A DNA stretch of 64,000 nt from an uncultured Alphaproteobacteria bacterium (GTDB taxonomy: Bacteria; Pseudomonadota; Alphaproteobacteria; CAAHEQ01; UBA3637), in the NCBI GenBank assembly GCA_944392795.1, contig CALXXX010000027.1:1-64000 (forward strand), read 5' to 3'. The notes beneath the pieces were generated by a model. That model saw only the letters and a list, made by a program, of their open reading frames with translations. It was not told the DNA's origin and did not search any database. Below are positions 42,359-52,520 of this stretch, in pieces (positions within the stretch are counted from its first letter, which is position 1; each line of letters starts with the position of its first letter). The position numbers and the translations under genes are program-made.

Positions 42359-42898
42359 TTAATAATTTTCTTTCCGAACAAAGAAATAGGCTTGCGGATG
42401 TTTACAAACCGGGCAAATTTCCGGCGCTTTTTCTCCAACATGAATGTGACCGCAATTTCCACACTCCCAAATGGTAATGGAACCCTTTTGGAAAACTTCT
42501 CCTTTTTTCACATTGCTGAGCAATTTACGATAACGTTCTTCGTGCATTTTCTCAATAGCTGCAACCATTTCAAATTGTTTTGCTAATGCTTCAAAGCCCT
42601 CTTCGCGAGCTTCTTTAGCAAAAGTTGCATACATGTCTGTCCATTCATAGTTTTCTCCGGCTGCGGCATCATCTAAATTTGTTGCCGTGTCGGCAATTTC
42701 ACCACCATGCAAAGCTTTAAACCATAATTTTGCATGTTCTTTTTCATTATTGGCTGTTTCTTCAAACAAAGCTGCAATTTGTTGAAAGCCTTCTTTACGA
42801 GCCTTGCTGGCATAATATGTATATTTATTACGCGCTTGAGACTCTCCGGCAAAAGCTGCCATTAAATTTTTTTCTGTTTTAGATCCTTTTAATTCCAT
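42359..42898 (-). CDS. rubrerythrin
   Basis: 179 residues. An N-terminal ferritin-like diiron domain with paired E-x2-H-type motifs ([36 protein letters not shown]) is followed by a C-terminal rubredoxin domain with CGNCGHIH and [11 protein letters not shown] holding one Fe. It reduces hydrogen peroxide with NAD(P)H through an electron donor, typical of anaerobic or microaerophilic life. It overlaps the PerR-type gene by 20 bp and has its own AAGGAGAATAAAA site. Confidence 0.96.
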   Translation of the reverse strand: MELKGSKTEKNLMAAFAGESQARNKYTYYASKARKEGFQQIAALFEETANNEKEHAKLWFKALHGGEIADTATNLDDAAAGENYEWTDMYATFAKEAREEGFEALAKQFEMVAAIEKMHEERYRKLLSNVKKGEVFQKGSITIWECGNCGHIHVGEKAPEICPVCKHPQAYFFVRKENY

Positions 42899-43298
42899 TT
42901 TTATTCTCCTTTTCTTTTGTTATTGCTGTCCGGCAAGTCGGACAAACGCCTTTAAAATTAATCTCATGAACCAACGCGCCTTTCCCCAAATGTTCAGACA
43001 CTCTCGCCCGAGCCTCAGAGACAAAGTTTGATGGAACATCTTGAACACTGCCACACGATAAGCAAATAAAATGATCATGCGGTGTGAGTGTATGATCAAA
43101 ATGATCCTTAGAATCTAATCCTGTAATTTTTCGGATCAGACCTAACTCGACCATTTGATTGAGATTACGATAAACTGTTGCTAAACTCAGATGCGTATCT
43201 GTCCTTTTCAATTTCGCCCATAATTCATCCGCAGTCGGATGAACCGGATTTGTTTTCAATGTGTTTAAAATAAGCTCTCTTTGTTTAGAATAATTCAT
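42879..43298 (-). CDS. Fur-family regulator, PerR type
   Basis: 139 residues. The winged helix includes [13 protein letters not shown] and [17 protein letters not shown]; the dimerisation/metal region has [21 protein letters not shown] with a second CxxC (CPTC) for structural Zn. Pairing with rubrerythrin in one operon indicates peroxide sensing (PerR) rather than iron homeostasis; this is inferred from context. Probably autoregulated through the AT-rich site just upstream. Confidence 0.9.
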   Translation of the reverse strand: MNYSKQRELILNTLKTNPVHPTADELWAKLKRTDTHLSLATVYRNLNQMVELGLIRKITGLDSKDHFDHTLTPHDHFICLSCGSVQDVPSNFVSEARARVSEHLGKGALVHEINFKGVCPTCRTAITKEKENKNGIKRI

Positions 43299-43312
43299 CT
43301 TTTAAACCTAAA

Positions 43313-43331
43313 AATAATAATAATTCTTATT
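43313..43331. promoter_or_regulatory. possible Fur/Per-box
   Basis: AATAATAATAATTCTTATT, just upstream of the Fur-family gene, loosely resembles the inverted AT-rich Fur/PerR operator. The low complexity of the area limits confidence. Confidence 0.3.
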
Positions 43332-43435
43332 TTTTATTTACATCCTTTTATATGTCTTGTCAAGAACTATAAAAAATATTTGAAATATTTTTACAAAACA
43401 TGTTAGACTAATCCTTAAATAAGGAGGATATTATA

Positions 43436-44167
43436 ATGGAAAACAACACATCTTTCGGACGTTTGGGCGCCGCTTTTTTAATTGGCTTAGGACTGACCTT
43501 AGGCGGTTTTTTCCCAGGATACTACTATTATCAGGCAAAAATGAATGCGAACTCTGTATCCGTTAAAGGACTGGCGGAAATGGATGTCAAAGCTGATTTA
43601 GCTGTTTGGGACATTAAATATACCGTCACAAATAATGACTTAACGACAGCCGGCGCTCGCATGGCGGAACAAAAAAAAATTATTTTAGATTATTTAACGG
43701 AAAAAGGATTCTCTCATAAAGAAATCAATATCGGCAGACTCGAAACAAATGATTTAATGACAAATCCTTATCGCGATCAAAATATTTCCTCACGTTATAT
43801 TTTAAATCAAACCATTACCGTTCGCAGTCAACAAGTCGACAAAATCGAAGAAGCGGTCAGTACAATCGGGAGCTTAATTGACAAAGGTGTTATTTTTGAC
43901 AGCCAAAGTTATGGTTCACCGGTTGCCTATCTATTTACAGGGTTAAACGATATTAAACCCCGCATGCTGCAAGAAGCGACGCAAAATGCGCGTAAAGCAG
44001 CTGATGAATTTGCAAAAAGTTCAAACTCAAAAGTAGGTAAAATCAAACGAGCATCTCAAGGAGTTTTCTCTATTTTACCTCGTGTTCAGACACCAGGAGC
44101 CATGGAATCTGCTCAAATTGATAAACAAGTCCGTGTTGTCTCAACTATCGAGTATTGGCTTGAATAA
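43436..44167 (+). CDS. SIMPL (DUF541) domain protein
   Basis: 243 residues. An N-terminal membrane anchor (LGAAFLIGLGLTLGGFFPGYYYY) precedes a SIMPL domain with SVSVKGLAEMDVKADLAVWDI and the KKIILDYLTEKGF helix. Such proteins are periplasmic, anchored to the inner membrane, and are linked to oxidative or envelope stress in some species, but the biochemical role is unknown. AAGGAGGATATTATA precedes the ATG. It diverges from the perR-type operon. Confidence 0.88.
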   Translation: MENNTSFGRLGAAFLIGLGLTLGGFFPGYYYYQAKMNANSVSVKGLAEMDVKADLAVWDIKYTVTNNDLTTAGARMAEQKKIILDYLTEKGFSHKEINIGRLETNDLMTNPYRDQNISSRYILNQTITVRSQQVDKIEEAVSTIGSLIDKGVIFDSQSYGSPVAYLFTGLNDIKPRMLQEATQNARKAADEFAKSSNSKVGKIKRASQGVFSILPRVQTPGAMESAQIDKQVRVVSTIEYWLE

Positions 44168-44210
44168 GTTTTGATTTGTAAAAAAAAGTATTTTTCAGTA
44201 TACTATCTTT

Positions 44211-44864
44211 ATGACACAAGACAAGTATCAGTTGCCTCCTGAGATTATGAAAAAGGCAGTTAAAGGAATAACCTATATTGCGCATCCGTTGCGTTTGCGC
44301 ATATTAGAATATTTAGATGTCAATGGACCTTCTTCTGTTTCCACAATTACAAAAGCGATGAATGAAGAACAAGTGATTGTTTCTCAAAGTCTTAAAAAAT
44401 TACGTGATGCTCATCTTGTCACAACGCAACGACGAGGATTATTTATTTATTATGCTGTTGCGGAAGAATATCCGGCCAGTATTTTTGTCTGTATTCGTAA
44501 ATTATTTGGTTATATGACAGACAGTTTTCGTTTTTTACAAGATGATTATAAGGCTCTTTTACCTAGAGATTATACAACCATGGTAGCAAATCAAATCAAA
44601 CTATTTGCAAACTATGATAAAATGCGAATTTTAGAATATTTAAACGAGTTTGGACCGGCTTCTGTTTCTCAAATTATGGAAGGGATTAAAAGCTCACAAA
44701 TAAAGGTCTCTCAATATTTAAAGCGATTGCGTGATGATGGCTTTGTCGTCAGCCGTCGAGAAGGACGCTTTATTATTTATGCCATTACAAAAGGCGTTCA
44801 TCAAACAGCTATGACATGCATCCATAAACGTTATAATAGTTTACTTGATAAATCTGCTTTTTAG
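44211..44864 (+). CDS. tandem-duplicated ArsR-type regulator
   Basis: 217 residues made of two copies of an ArsR-like winged helix (about 15-95 and 120-205). Each contains RILEYL, a GP-S-VS-I segment, a VSQ-LK-LRD recognition helix and a RRGLFIYYAV or RREGRFIIYAI wing. A single chain would act like a built-in dimer. No metal-binding CVC motif is seen. It leads an operon with the oxidoreductase (9-bp gap) and a MerR regulator. Confidence 0.85.
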   Translation: MTQDKYQLPPEIMKKAVKGITYIAHPLRLRILEYLDVNGPSSVSTITKAMNEEQVIVSQSLKKLRDAHLVTTQRRGLFIYYAVAEEYPASIFVCIRKLFGYMTDSFRFLQDDYKALLPRDYTTMVANQIKLFANYDKMRILEYLNEFGPASVSQIMEGIKSSQIKVSQYLKRLRDDGFVVSRREGRFIIYAITKGVHQTAMTCIHKRYNSLLDKSAF

Positions 44865-44873
44865 AGGTTCAGT

Positions 44874-46070
44874 ATGACAAAACCTTTATACCTTAGCAAA
44901 CTTCAGTTAAAAGCAGAGCTGGACCGTTGTTTAAATTGTCCAAGCAAACCTTGTATGAGTGCTTGTCCCGTCTCTTGCAACCCGCAAGAGTTTATTCAAG
45001 CAGCCAAAAAAGGAAATTTTGCGGAAGCTGTTGAAGCAATAACACGAACAAATCCCATGGGACAAACATGTGGGCTCATTTGCCCGGACAAATTTTGTAT
45101 GAAAGCATGTACGCGTTCTCATATTGACTTTGCTATTCAAATTCCGAAAGTTCAAGCAACCATTCTGGAACAAACCCGACAGAAAACGCCGGCGACAATC
45201 CAGGTGACGACACGTCGTCATCCTTTAGCTGCTGTTATCGGTGCGGGTCCAGCCGGAATTGCTGCTGCAGCCGAATGGACGCGTCTTGGTGGTTCTGTTA
45301 CGTTGTTTGAAGCAAAAGATCGCATCGGAGGGGCATTAAATATGATCCCAAAAACACGCTTACCTCATGAAGTTATCGAAAAAGATTGGCTTTTCTTAAA
45401 AAATCGACCGTACATTGAACTACGTTTAAAAACACCTATTCATGCGCCAGAAAATTTGCTTAATCAAAATTATGATGCTGTCATTGTCGCCACAGGTGAA
45501 CCTTTGTGTCAAAAGTTAAATATACCTGGCGAGGAATGGTGTCTATCTTACATGGATTATTTATCGGATCCAAGTGCTTATCCGGCTAAAGGTAAAGTAG
45601 CCGTCATTGGTGGCGGAAATGTCGCCGCAGACTGTGCTTTAACAGCTAAAAGCTTGGGGGCGCAACATGTTGATATGTTTGTCCGAAGACGTTTAGCTGA
45701 TATGAAAATTTCAAAAAGCGAATGTTTGATGTTGATAGACCGTTTTGTTAACATTTCTGCCTTAACAAGCCCCGTCTCAATCCTCCGAGAAGAAAAATAC
45801 TTGACTTTAACTGTCCGAAAAAATCAATACATAGATAACGTTCTGACCCCATTAACAGAAACAGACACCCCTTTAAAAGGATTTGACTTAGTTATTCGTG
45901 CTATTGGCAGTCATTCTTCAGAGAAAAAAATCTGCGAACGATTAATCTATGCTGGAGATTGTAAAACAGGTGGCTCAACGATTGTAGAAGCACTGGCTTC
46001 TGGACAAAAAGCAGCATACAACTTGTTTCATCAGCTTTTTAAGAGAAAATCACCTAACGTAAGGAGATAA
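44874..46070 (+). CDS. GltD-like FAD/NAD(P)-dependent Fe-S oxidoreductase
   Basis: 398 residues. The N-terminal Fer4_20 domain has two cysteine clusters (CLNCPSKPCMSACPVSC, CGLICPDKFCMKAC). A GAGPAGIAAAAE FAD-binding loop follows, then a second Rossmann motif VIGGGNVAADCA for NAD(P)H, and YAGDCKTGGSTIVEAL at the C-terminus. It resembles the glutamate synthase small subunit and PreT, which pass electrons from NAD(P)H to a partner. No partner enzyme is adjacent. It lies between two regulators in one operon. Confidence 0.88.
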   Translation: MTKPLYLSKLQLKAELDRCLNCPSKPCMSACPVSCNPQEFIQAAKKGNFAEAVEAITRTNPMGQTCGLICPDKFCMKACTRSHIDFAIQIPKVQATILEQTRQKTPATIQVTTRRHPLAAVIGAGPAGIAAAAEWTRLGGSVTLFEAKDRIGGALNMIPKTRLPHEVIEKDWLFLKNRPYIELRLKTPIHAPENLLNQNYDAVIVATGEPLCQKLNIPGEEWCLSYMDYLSDPSAYPAKGKVAVIGGGNVAADCALTAKSLGAQHVDMFVRRRLADMKISKSECLMLIDRFVNISALTSPVSILREEKYLTLTVRKNQYIDNVLTPLTETDTPLKGFDLVIRAIGSHSSEKKICERLIYAGDCKTGGSTIVEALASGQKAAYNLFHQLFKRKSPNVRR

Positions 46071-46072
46071 AA

Positions 46073-46534
46073 ATGACTTTTACAATCAGTCAAGCAGCAA
46101 AAAAAGTCGGATTAACTGCACATACACTTCGTTATTACGATAAAGAAGGATTATTGCCTTTTGTCAAAAGAACAGCATCAGGGATTCGTTTTTTTACAGA
46201 TAAAGATTTAGAGTGGCTTGTTTTACTTGAATGCTTAAAGGAAACAGGAATGTCTATCCATGAAATCAAACAGTATATTGATTGGTTTTTAGCGGGAGAC
46301 TCCACACTAGAAAAGCGTTTAGAATTGTTTCGGAGACAAAAGAAAAGACTGGAAAAGCAAATACGGTCTTTTCAACAATATATGGACAAGATCAATTATA
46401 AAATCGCCTTTTATGAAGAGGCTGTAAAAAAAGGCTCTATCGATGCAGCTTACCATAACGCTTGCTTGCAAAAAGAAAAAGAACGTGTATTCAGAAAAAC
46501 AGGTTTTAATTCCAACGCGACGGAAAAAAACTAA
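46073..46534 (+). CDS. MerR-family regulator
   Basis: 153 residues. The HTH TISQAAKKVGLTAHTLRYYDKEGLLPF and the wing/helix FFTDKDLEWLVLLECLKETGMSIHEI are typical. A coiled-coil dimerisation helix follows (RRQKKRLEKQIRSFQQYM). The C-terminus lacks metal-binding Cys clusters, suggesting an AdhR or stress-type sensor. The gene starts 2 bp after the oxidoreductase stop. Confidence 0.92.
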   Translation: MTFTISQAAKKVGLTAHTLRYYDKEGLLPFVKRTASGIRFFTDKDLEWLVLLECLKETGMSIHEIKQYIDWFLAGDSTLEKRLELFRRQKKRLEKQIRSFQQYMDKINYKIAFYEEAVKKGSIDAAYHNACLQKEKERVFRKTGFNSNATEKN

Positions 46535-46537
46535 AAA

Positions 46538-46747
46538 TTATCTTCTACCACGATAACGAGTAGATAAGCCGACCATCTGAGCTCGCATACCGGCTCGATG
46601 ATGTGCTATTCGAGCATCTCGAGCAGAACGAACGGTCTGCACTTTCATCATCAAATATGGGATATTTTGCGCCTTAATGACAGGCAGAGGGAAAAAAGCT
46701 CCGCCTGTCAAAAAAGCAAATAACCTTAGAAAGATGAACTCTCTCAT
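46538..46747 (-). CDS. small basic protein downstream of ileS, unknown
   Basis: 69 residues. The ATG overlaps the ileS stop (ATGA), implying coupled translation. The N-terminus is hydrophobic (FIFLRLFAFLTGGAFFPLP) and the rest is Arg/Ala rich (RSARDARIAHHRAGMRAQM), ending RYRGRR. It could be a membrane-associated small protein; no family recognised. Confidence 0.5.
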   Translation of the reverse strand: MREFIFLRLFAFLTGGAFFPLPVIKAQNIPYLMMKVQTVRSARDARIAHHRAGMRAQMVGLSTRYRGRR

Positions 46748-49700
46748 GCTTTTTCTAATTCAATCTGAATGGCTCCATCTCCTAATTCTTGTTTTTCTGC
46801 TGCCAATTCTTTGACTTTTTCCATACGAACGGCTAAGACTTGTTCCATAATATAATTTTCATGCAGTAATAAACTTTCTGCTATTAAGTCTGTTGAAGGA
46901 ACATAGTTAACAATGATCCGATCTGAAACATCAAAATTCTTTTCTTTACGCATGGATTGCACTAACCGAACGAAATCTCGAGCAATTCCCTCTTTTTCCA
47001 ATTCAGGATAAACAACCGTATCTAACTGAACAACAGCCGTATTATCTGGCAAAGCTTGGCCTTCCAATCCTTCTTTTAAGACAAGACGCAACTCGAATTC
47101 ATCCGCATTCAATACATGACCTGCAATAAACAAAGTACCATCCTCGCGAATACTCCAGGCATCCGTCTTACTGGCCGCCATAATATCCTTCATATAAGGT
47201 CCAAGACGCTTTCCAATCAATGGTGTTTTCAGATATAAAAACTTCGTTGCCAAAGCTAGAACATCATCTGCAAAACCAACTTCTTTAACATTGATTTCAT
47301 CTTTGATAATCTCTGTAAAAGGTTCCAGTTCGGAAATTCCCTCTCCGGCAATCGTCATAGAGGCCAATGGCAGTCGATTCCGTAATTTCTTTTCCTCTCG
47401 AACTGCTTTTGCCGTCGAGCAAATAGCACGAACTTTATCCATCTGTGCAATCAGTGAAGTGTTTCCTTCTAATACTTCACCACTGACCCAATCTGTCAAA
47501 TGAACCGATTCTCCGCCCGTCAGTGCTTTATAGACATATTCCGTCATAAACGGCATCAATGGCGCAAGCAATTCTGAAATAGTCACCAAAACAGTATAAA
47601 GCGTATCAAAAGCTGCTTTATCCATCCCATCCCAGAAGCGAGCCCGACTTCGACGAATATACCAGTTATTTAAAATCTCTAAGAATTCTGCGCTTTCAGA
47701 ACAAGCTGTCACAAAGTCATACTGATCCATTGCATTTGTCATAGTTTTAATCAAAACTTTTAGTTTTGCTAAAATATATTGATCCAACACATCTGTGGAT
47801 GAGTTTGTTAAATCAGCTTTAATCCCTTCCGCATTTGCATATAAACAGAAGAAATAAAATGCATTCCAAAGCGGAATTAAAGCTTTACGAGCCGCTTTGG
47901 CAATCTCTTTTCCATCCTTATCCACAGCGACATTTCCCCCCCTTAAAACAGGAGAAGAAACAAGGAACCAGCGCAGCGCATCTGAACCCATTGTTTCCAA
48001 AACACCATTCGGATCCGGATAATTCTTCAGTTTCTTAGAAAGTTTCTGACCATTATCCGCCATCAATAAACCGGTGCAAACACAAGTTTTGAATGCCGGT
48101 TTATCATGTAAAGCCGTTCCTAAAACAGTCAGTGTATAAAACCATCCACGTGTTTGATCCATGGCTTCCACAATAAAATCAGCGGGGAAATGATGTTCAA
48201 ACCATTCCTTATTTTCAAATGGATAATGAACTTGCCCATACGGCATTGAACCGGATTCAAACCAACAGTCAAACACATCGCCAACACGTCGCATCATGGT
48301 TTTTCCACTGGGGTCATCCGGATTAGGATACACGACTTCATCAATATACGGTTTATGTAAATCTTTAACTTCTATGCCTGTCTTTTCTCGAATTTCAGCG
48401 ATAGAGCCGAACACATCCACCCGAGGAAAAGCAGGATTATCTGATTTCCAAACAGGAATAGGCGTTCCCCAGAACCGATTCCGAGAAATAGACCAATCCC
48501 GAGCCCCCTCTAACCATTTACCGAAACGACCATCCTTCACATGCTCAGGAATCCATGTGATTTGTTGGTTCAGCTCAACCATTCGATGATTAAAATCAGA
48601 AACTTTGACAAACCAACTGGACATCGCTTTATAAATTAACGGTGTATCTGTCCGCCAACAATAAGGATAACTGTGAGTATATTGTTCTTTTTTGACAAGT
48701 TTACGATTTTCTTTTAGCCAACTCAGAACAAGTTCATTCACATCAAAAACTTGTTTCCCTTGATAGTCAGGGACTTCCGAAGTAAATTTTCCCGCTTCAT
48801 CAACCGGACAAACGATTGGAAAATCAGGATCATAGGCACGACACGCCTCAAAGTCGTCTTGACCAAAGCCAGGCGCAATGTGAACAATGCCGGTTCCGTC
48901 TTCTGTTGAAACAAAAGAACCGCTTAAAACACGAAAAGCGCCTTTTTCTTTCAAAGAAGAAAAGTATGGGAACATTGGTTCATATGACAAGCCAACCAAA
49001 TCACGACCTTTAATAACCTTCACTTCTGTTGCATATTGCAATTGTTGTTTATATTTATCTTTCAAAGCTGAAGCTAAAATATATTGCTCGCTTCCTTCTT
49101 GCATAACAGAATAATCAATGTCTTCTCCGACTGCGATCATCAAATTAGACGGTAAAGTCCATGGCGTTGTTGTCCAAACCAACAAATGACGACCATCTTC
49201 CAATTTAAATAAAACCGTAATAGCTGTATCTGTTTTGTCTTTATAGCCTTGATTGACTTCAAAATTAGACAAAGGCGTTTCTGCAGCCCAAGAATAAGGC
49301 AAAACTCGGAAATCTTCATAAATCAAGCCCTTATCATATAACTCTTTAAAATTATGAATAACGGATTCCATAAAAGGTAAATCCATTGTCTTATAATCAT
49401 GATCGAAATCAACCCATCGACCGATACGACGAAACATATCGGTCCAAATCGTAGAATATTTCAACACATCCTGACGACAAAAAGCGTTAAACTTTTCAAC
49501 ACCATACTCTTCAATCTGTTTTCGACCGGAAACTCCCAATTGTTTTTCCGCTGACATTTCGGCAGGAAGACCGTGACAATCCCATCCTAAACGACGCTCG
49601 ACCTTTTTACCGCGCATCGTCTGATAACGAGCCACGACATCTTTAACATAAGAAACCATAATATGACCATAATGAGGTGTCCCGTTTGCAAACGGAGGCC

Positions 49701-49854
49701 CGTCATAAAAGACGAATTCTTCTGCTCCTTCGCGATTGCGAACAGACTTCTTAAATGTATCGTTTTCATTCCAAAATTTTAAAATTTCTAATTCTCGAGC
49801 CGGAACATCATTTGAGGCCGATAATTCAGGATAATATTTTTGTTTTTCAGACAT
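46744..49854 (-). CDS. ileS: isoleucine--tRNA ligase, type 2 (eukaryote-like)
   Basis: 1036 residues, class I. The HIGH motif reads HYGH in DGPPFANGTPHYGHIM and the KMSKS motif reads KLSKKLKNYPDP; both forms and the length mark the eukaryote-like IleS2 group rather than the E. coli-type IleS, and no C-terminal zinc finger is present. The editing domain includes LVWTTTPWTLPSNL. Members of this group are often poorly inhibited by mupirocin. A 19-bp inverted repeat lies 66 bp upstream. Confidence 0.95.
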   Translation of the reverse strand: MSEKQKYYPELSASNDVPARELEILKFWNENDTFKKSVRNREGAEEFVFYDGPPFANGTPHYGHIMVSYVKDVVARYQTMRGKKVERRLGWDCHGLPAEMSAEKQLGVSGRKQIEEYGVEKFNAFCRQDVLKYSTIWTDMFRRIGRWVDFDHDYKTMDLPFMESVIHNFKELYDKGLIYEDFRVLPYSWAAETPLSNFEVNQGYKDKTDTAITVLFKLEDGRHLLVWTTTPWTLPSNLMIAVGEDIDYSVMQEGSEQYILASALKDKYKQQLQYATEVKVIKGRDLVGLSYEPMFPYFSSLKEKGAFRVLSGSFVSTEDGTGIVHIAPGFGQDDFEACRAYDPDFPIVCPVDEAGKFTSEVPDYQGKQVFDVNELVLSWLKENRKLVKKEQYTHSYPYCWRTDTPLIYKAMSSWFVKVSDFNHRMVELNQQITWIPEHVKDGRFGKWLEGARDWSISRNRFWGTPIPVWKSDNPAFPRVDVFGSIAEIREKTGIEVKDLHKPYIDEVVYPNPDDPSGKTMMRRVGDVFDCWFESGSMPYGQVHYPFENKEWFEHHFPADFIVEAMDQTRGWFYTLTVLGTALHDKPAFKTCVCTGLLMADNGQKLSKKLKNYPDPNGVLETMGSDALRWFLVSSPVLRGGNVAVDKDGKEIAKAARKALIPLWNAFYFFCLYANAEGIKADLTNSSTDVLDQYILAKLKVLIKTMTNAMDQYDFVTACSESAEFLEILNNWYIRRSRARFWDGMDKAAFDTLYTVLVTISELLAPLMPFMTEYVYKALTGGESVHLTDWVSGEVLEGNTSLIAQMDKVRAICSTAKAVREEKKLRNRLPLASMTIAGEGISELEPFTEIIKDEINVKEVGFADDVLALATKFLYLKTPLIGKRLGPYMKDIMAASKTDAWSIREDGTLFIAGHVLNADEFELRLVLKEGLEGQALPDNTAVVQLDTVVYPELEKEGIARDFVRLVQSMRKEKNFDVSDRIIVNYVPSTDLIAESLLLHENYIMEQVLAVRMEKVKELAAEKQELGDGAIQIELEKA

Positions 49855-49919
49855 TTTTTTACTCTTTTTTTTAGTGGATTTTCATTTTTTTCGATAAATT
49901 TGAGAAAGCATGATATTGT

Positions 49920-49938
49920 TAGGAACTGTTAGTTCCTA
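49920..49938. repeat. inverted repeat upstream of ileS
   Basis: TAGGAACT-GTT-AGTTCCTA is a perfect 8-bp inverted repeat in the 155-bp gap between ileS and the yejEF end. No T-run follows on either strand, so it is more like an operator or leader hairpin than a terminator. Confidence 0.45.
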
Positions 49939-50009
49939 ATTCGACGAATAATAATATGATTGCTTATTTCTTTCATAATATTTTGTTATATCGAACTTAA
50001 TATGAAAAA

Positions 50010-52520
50010 TCAAGCAAAAAAAGAAGCCTGTATAAGCTTTTGCGTCTCTTCTTTTTGACAAGCTTCAAAGATTTGACGAACAGGTCCTTGCTCTATCGCA
50101 TGACCGTGGTCTAAAACAAGAACGGTATCCGCCATTTGACGAATGAGTCCCATATCATGGGTAATCAAAATATACGCAAAATCAAACTGCTGTTGAAGTT
50201 TTTGCAATAACTCTAAAATCAATGTCCGATTTTTCTCATCTAAGGCACTGGTCGGTTCATCCAAGATTAAAACTTTTGGTTTTAAAACCAATGCTCGCGC
50301 AATCGCGACACGTTGACGTTCTCCGCCGGACAACTCATGCGGATAACGATTCAAATAATCAAGAGTTAAACCAACCTCTTTCAACGCTTTTTTTACTAAA
50401 AGACACCGTTGTTCCAAAGATAAAGAAGTTTGAACATAAAGCCCCTCTTCCACGATTTGACCAATCGTCATACGCGGATTTAAAGAAGCAAACGGATCTT
50501 GAAAAACAAATTGAAGACAACGACGAAATAACTCTGCCGAAGTCCCTGGCAACTCAACATGCCCCTCAAAAGGGATAAGTCGCAACAGAGCTTGTGCCAA
50601 AGTTGTTTTTCCTGCACCGCTTTCTCCGACAATACCAAGCGTCTTTCCGGCTTGAAGTTCAAAAGACACGGGAAACAGAGCTTGCTTTAATCCATAGCGA
50701 ACAGAAATTTCTTTTACTCTTAAAACAACTGTGGTTGGTGGTTTTACCTCTGAATATGGCGGCACAGAAGATACCTCTGCTTGAGATAATGCCAAATGAC
50801 CTTTTTTCATCTCATAAACTGTATCAGCAATAAAATGCACAACGGATTTATCATGAGAAATAAATAAAATAGACAAATTTAAACGTCGTTGTAATTCTTT
50901 CAAAAGAATTAAAATTTGTTGTTGAATGGTGACATCTAAAGCTGTTGTCGGTTCATCGGCAATTAACAAATCCGGTTTTCCGGCCAACGCCATCGCAATC
51001 ATGACACGTTGTCTTTCTCCACCAGACAATTCATGTGGAAAGGACCTATAAATGCGTGCCAAGCCTCGTAATCCTACTTGACGAAACAAATCCATCACCT
51101 GTCGTCGGCTTCCGTGACCGAAATGAATTGTAAAAACTTCCATCACTTGTCGTCCGACACGATGCAACGGATTAAGCGCTGTCATTGGCTCTTGAAAAAT
51201 ATAAGCTATTTTACGACCACGCAATTTTTGCATTTTCTTTTCATTCAAACCAATTAATTCTTGGCCGTTTAATTGAATACTTCCTCTTATTTCAGCTCCG
51301 CGAACAAGACCCATCACAGCAAGAGCCGTCACAGATTTACCGGAGCCGGAAGCTCCCATAAGAGCCACCGTTTTTCCTTGTGGCACAACAAAAGAAATGT
51401 CATGAACAACTTTTTTGTTTTCAAAAGCGATGGATAAATGACTGACATTCAACACATCTTTTGAACGAGAAAATGATAACTTTTGACATACTGACGGGGT
51501 ATGTTTCTTTTCTTTGCGAGGATCAAAAGCATCACGCACACCTTCTCCAATAAAAATTAAGGCAGACAATAAAACAGCCAAAACAATAAAAGCAGCAAGT
51601 CCTATCCAAGGCGCATTTAAATTTTCTTTTCCTTGACGAACCAACTCTCCCAAAGAAGGCTCTCCCGGTGGCAAGCCAAATCCTAAAAAATCCAAGGCCG
51701 TTAAAGCAACAACCGCTCCGGATAAAATAAAAGGAATATAAGTCAATGCAGATACCAAAGCATTCGGCAAAATATGCCGCAACATAATCCGAAAATTAGA
51801 AACGCCTAAAACACGAGCCGCTTTCACATATTCAAAATTGCGTGCGCGTAAAAATTCAGCACGAACGACCCCAACCAAACTCGTCCAACTAAATAACAAC
51901 ATGACGACCAATAGTGTTCCAAAAGAAGGTAGTAATAAACTGGATACGATAATCAAAATAAACAACTGCGGTAAACTTCCCCAAATTTCTAAAATGCGTT
52001 GTAAAATTAAATCAACTTTTCCGCCAAAATAACCTTGAAGCGCTCCCATAAAAATGCCGATTAAAGAAGATAAAATTGTTAATGCCAACCCAAATAATAA
52101 ACTGGCACGAACACCATAAATAAGCCGAGCTAAAACATCTCGCGCCTGGTCATCGGTTCCAAGCCAATTAACACGACTGGGAGGAGCCGGAGACGGTTGA
52201 TCTAAATCATAATTAACCGTATCATAAGAAAAAGGAATAGGAGGCATCACCATCCATCCATTTTTTTCAATTTCTTGTACAGTAAAAGGATCTTTATAAT
52301 CTGCAAAAGTGGGTAAACTCCCGCCAAAAAAAGCATCTGTATAATCTGTCAAAATCGGAAAATAAAAATGTCCCTTATAACGCACTAACAACGGTTTATC
52401 ATTTGCAATGACTTCGGCAAATAAAGAAACGACAAATAAAACAATCAATAAAATCGATGCCCATATGGCACGACGATTTTGACAAAATTGATTCCAACGA
52501 CGGGAAAATAAAGGACTCAT
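50010..52520 (-). CDS. yejEF: YejE-YejF fusion: ABC permease and dual ATPase
   Basis: 836 residues joining two proteins that are normally separate. Residues 1-340 are the YejE permease: one N-terminal helix, a periplasmic loop, five more helices and the EAA-like loop [20 protein letters not shown]. After a short linker, residues 355-836 are YejF with two ATPase domains: Walker A GASGSGKS and GESGAGKT, two LSGGERQRV signatures, and Walker B LLIADEPT and VLILDEPT. The system imports microcin C-like peptides or related oligopeptides. It overlaps yejB by 4 bp. Confidence 0.93.
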   Translation of the reverse strand: MSPLFSRRWNQFCQNRRAIWASILLIVLFVVSLFAEVIANDKPLLVRYKGHFYFPILTDYTDAFFGGSLPTFADYKDPFTVQEIEKNGWMVMPPIPFSYDTVNYDLDQPSPAPPSRVNWLGTDDQARDVLARLIYGVRASLLFGLALTILSSLIGIFMGALQGYFGGKVDLILQRILEIWGSLPQLFILIIVSSLLLPSFGTLLVVMLLFSWTSLVGVVRAEFLRARNFEYVKAARVLGVSNFRIMLRHILPNALVSALTYIPFILSGAVVALTALDFLGFGLPPGEPSLGELVRQGKENLNAPWIGLAAFIVLAVLLSALIFIGEGVRDAFDPRKEKKHTPSVCQKLSFSRSKDVLNVSHLSIAFENKKVVHDISFVVPQGKTVALMGASGSGKSVTALAVMGLVRGAEIRGSIQLNGQELIGLNEKKMQKLRGRKIAYIFQEPMTALNPLHRVGRQVMEVFTIHFGHGSRRQVMDLFRQVGLRGLARIYRSFPHELSGGERQRVMIAMALAGKPDLLIADEPTTALDVTIQQQILILLKELQRRLNLSILFISHDKSVVHFIADTVYEMKKGHLALSQAEVSSVPPYSEVKPPTTVVLRVKEISVRYGLKQALFPVSFELQAGKTLGIVGESGAGKTTLAQALLRLIPFEGHVELPGTSAELFRRCLQFVFQDPFASLNPRMTIGQIVEEGLYVQTSLSLEQRCLLVKKALKEVGLTLDYLNRYPHELSGGERQRVAIARALVLKPKVLILDEPTSALDEKNRTLILELLQKLQQQFDFAYILITHDMGLIRQMADTVLVLDHGHAIEQGPVRQIFEACQKEETQKLIQASFFA

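Noticed and set aside
49920-49938. T-box or terminator upstream of ileS
   Set aside because: Only a simple 8-bp inverted repeat is present; there is no T-box consensus, specifier loop or T-run.
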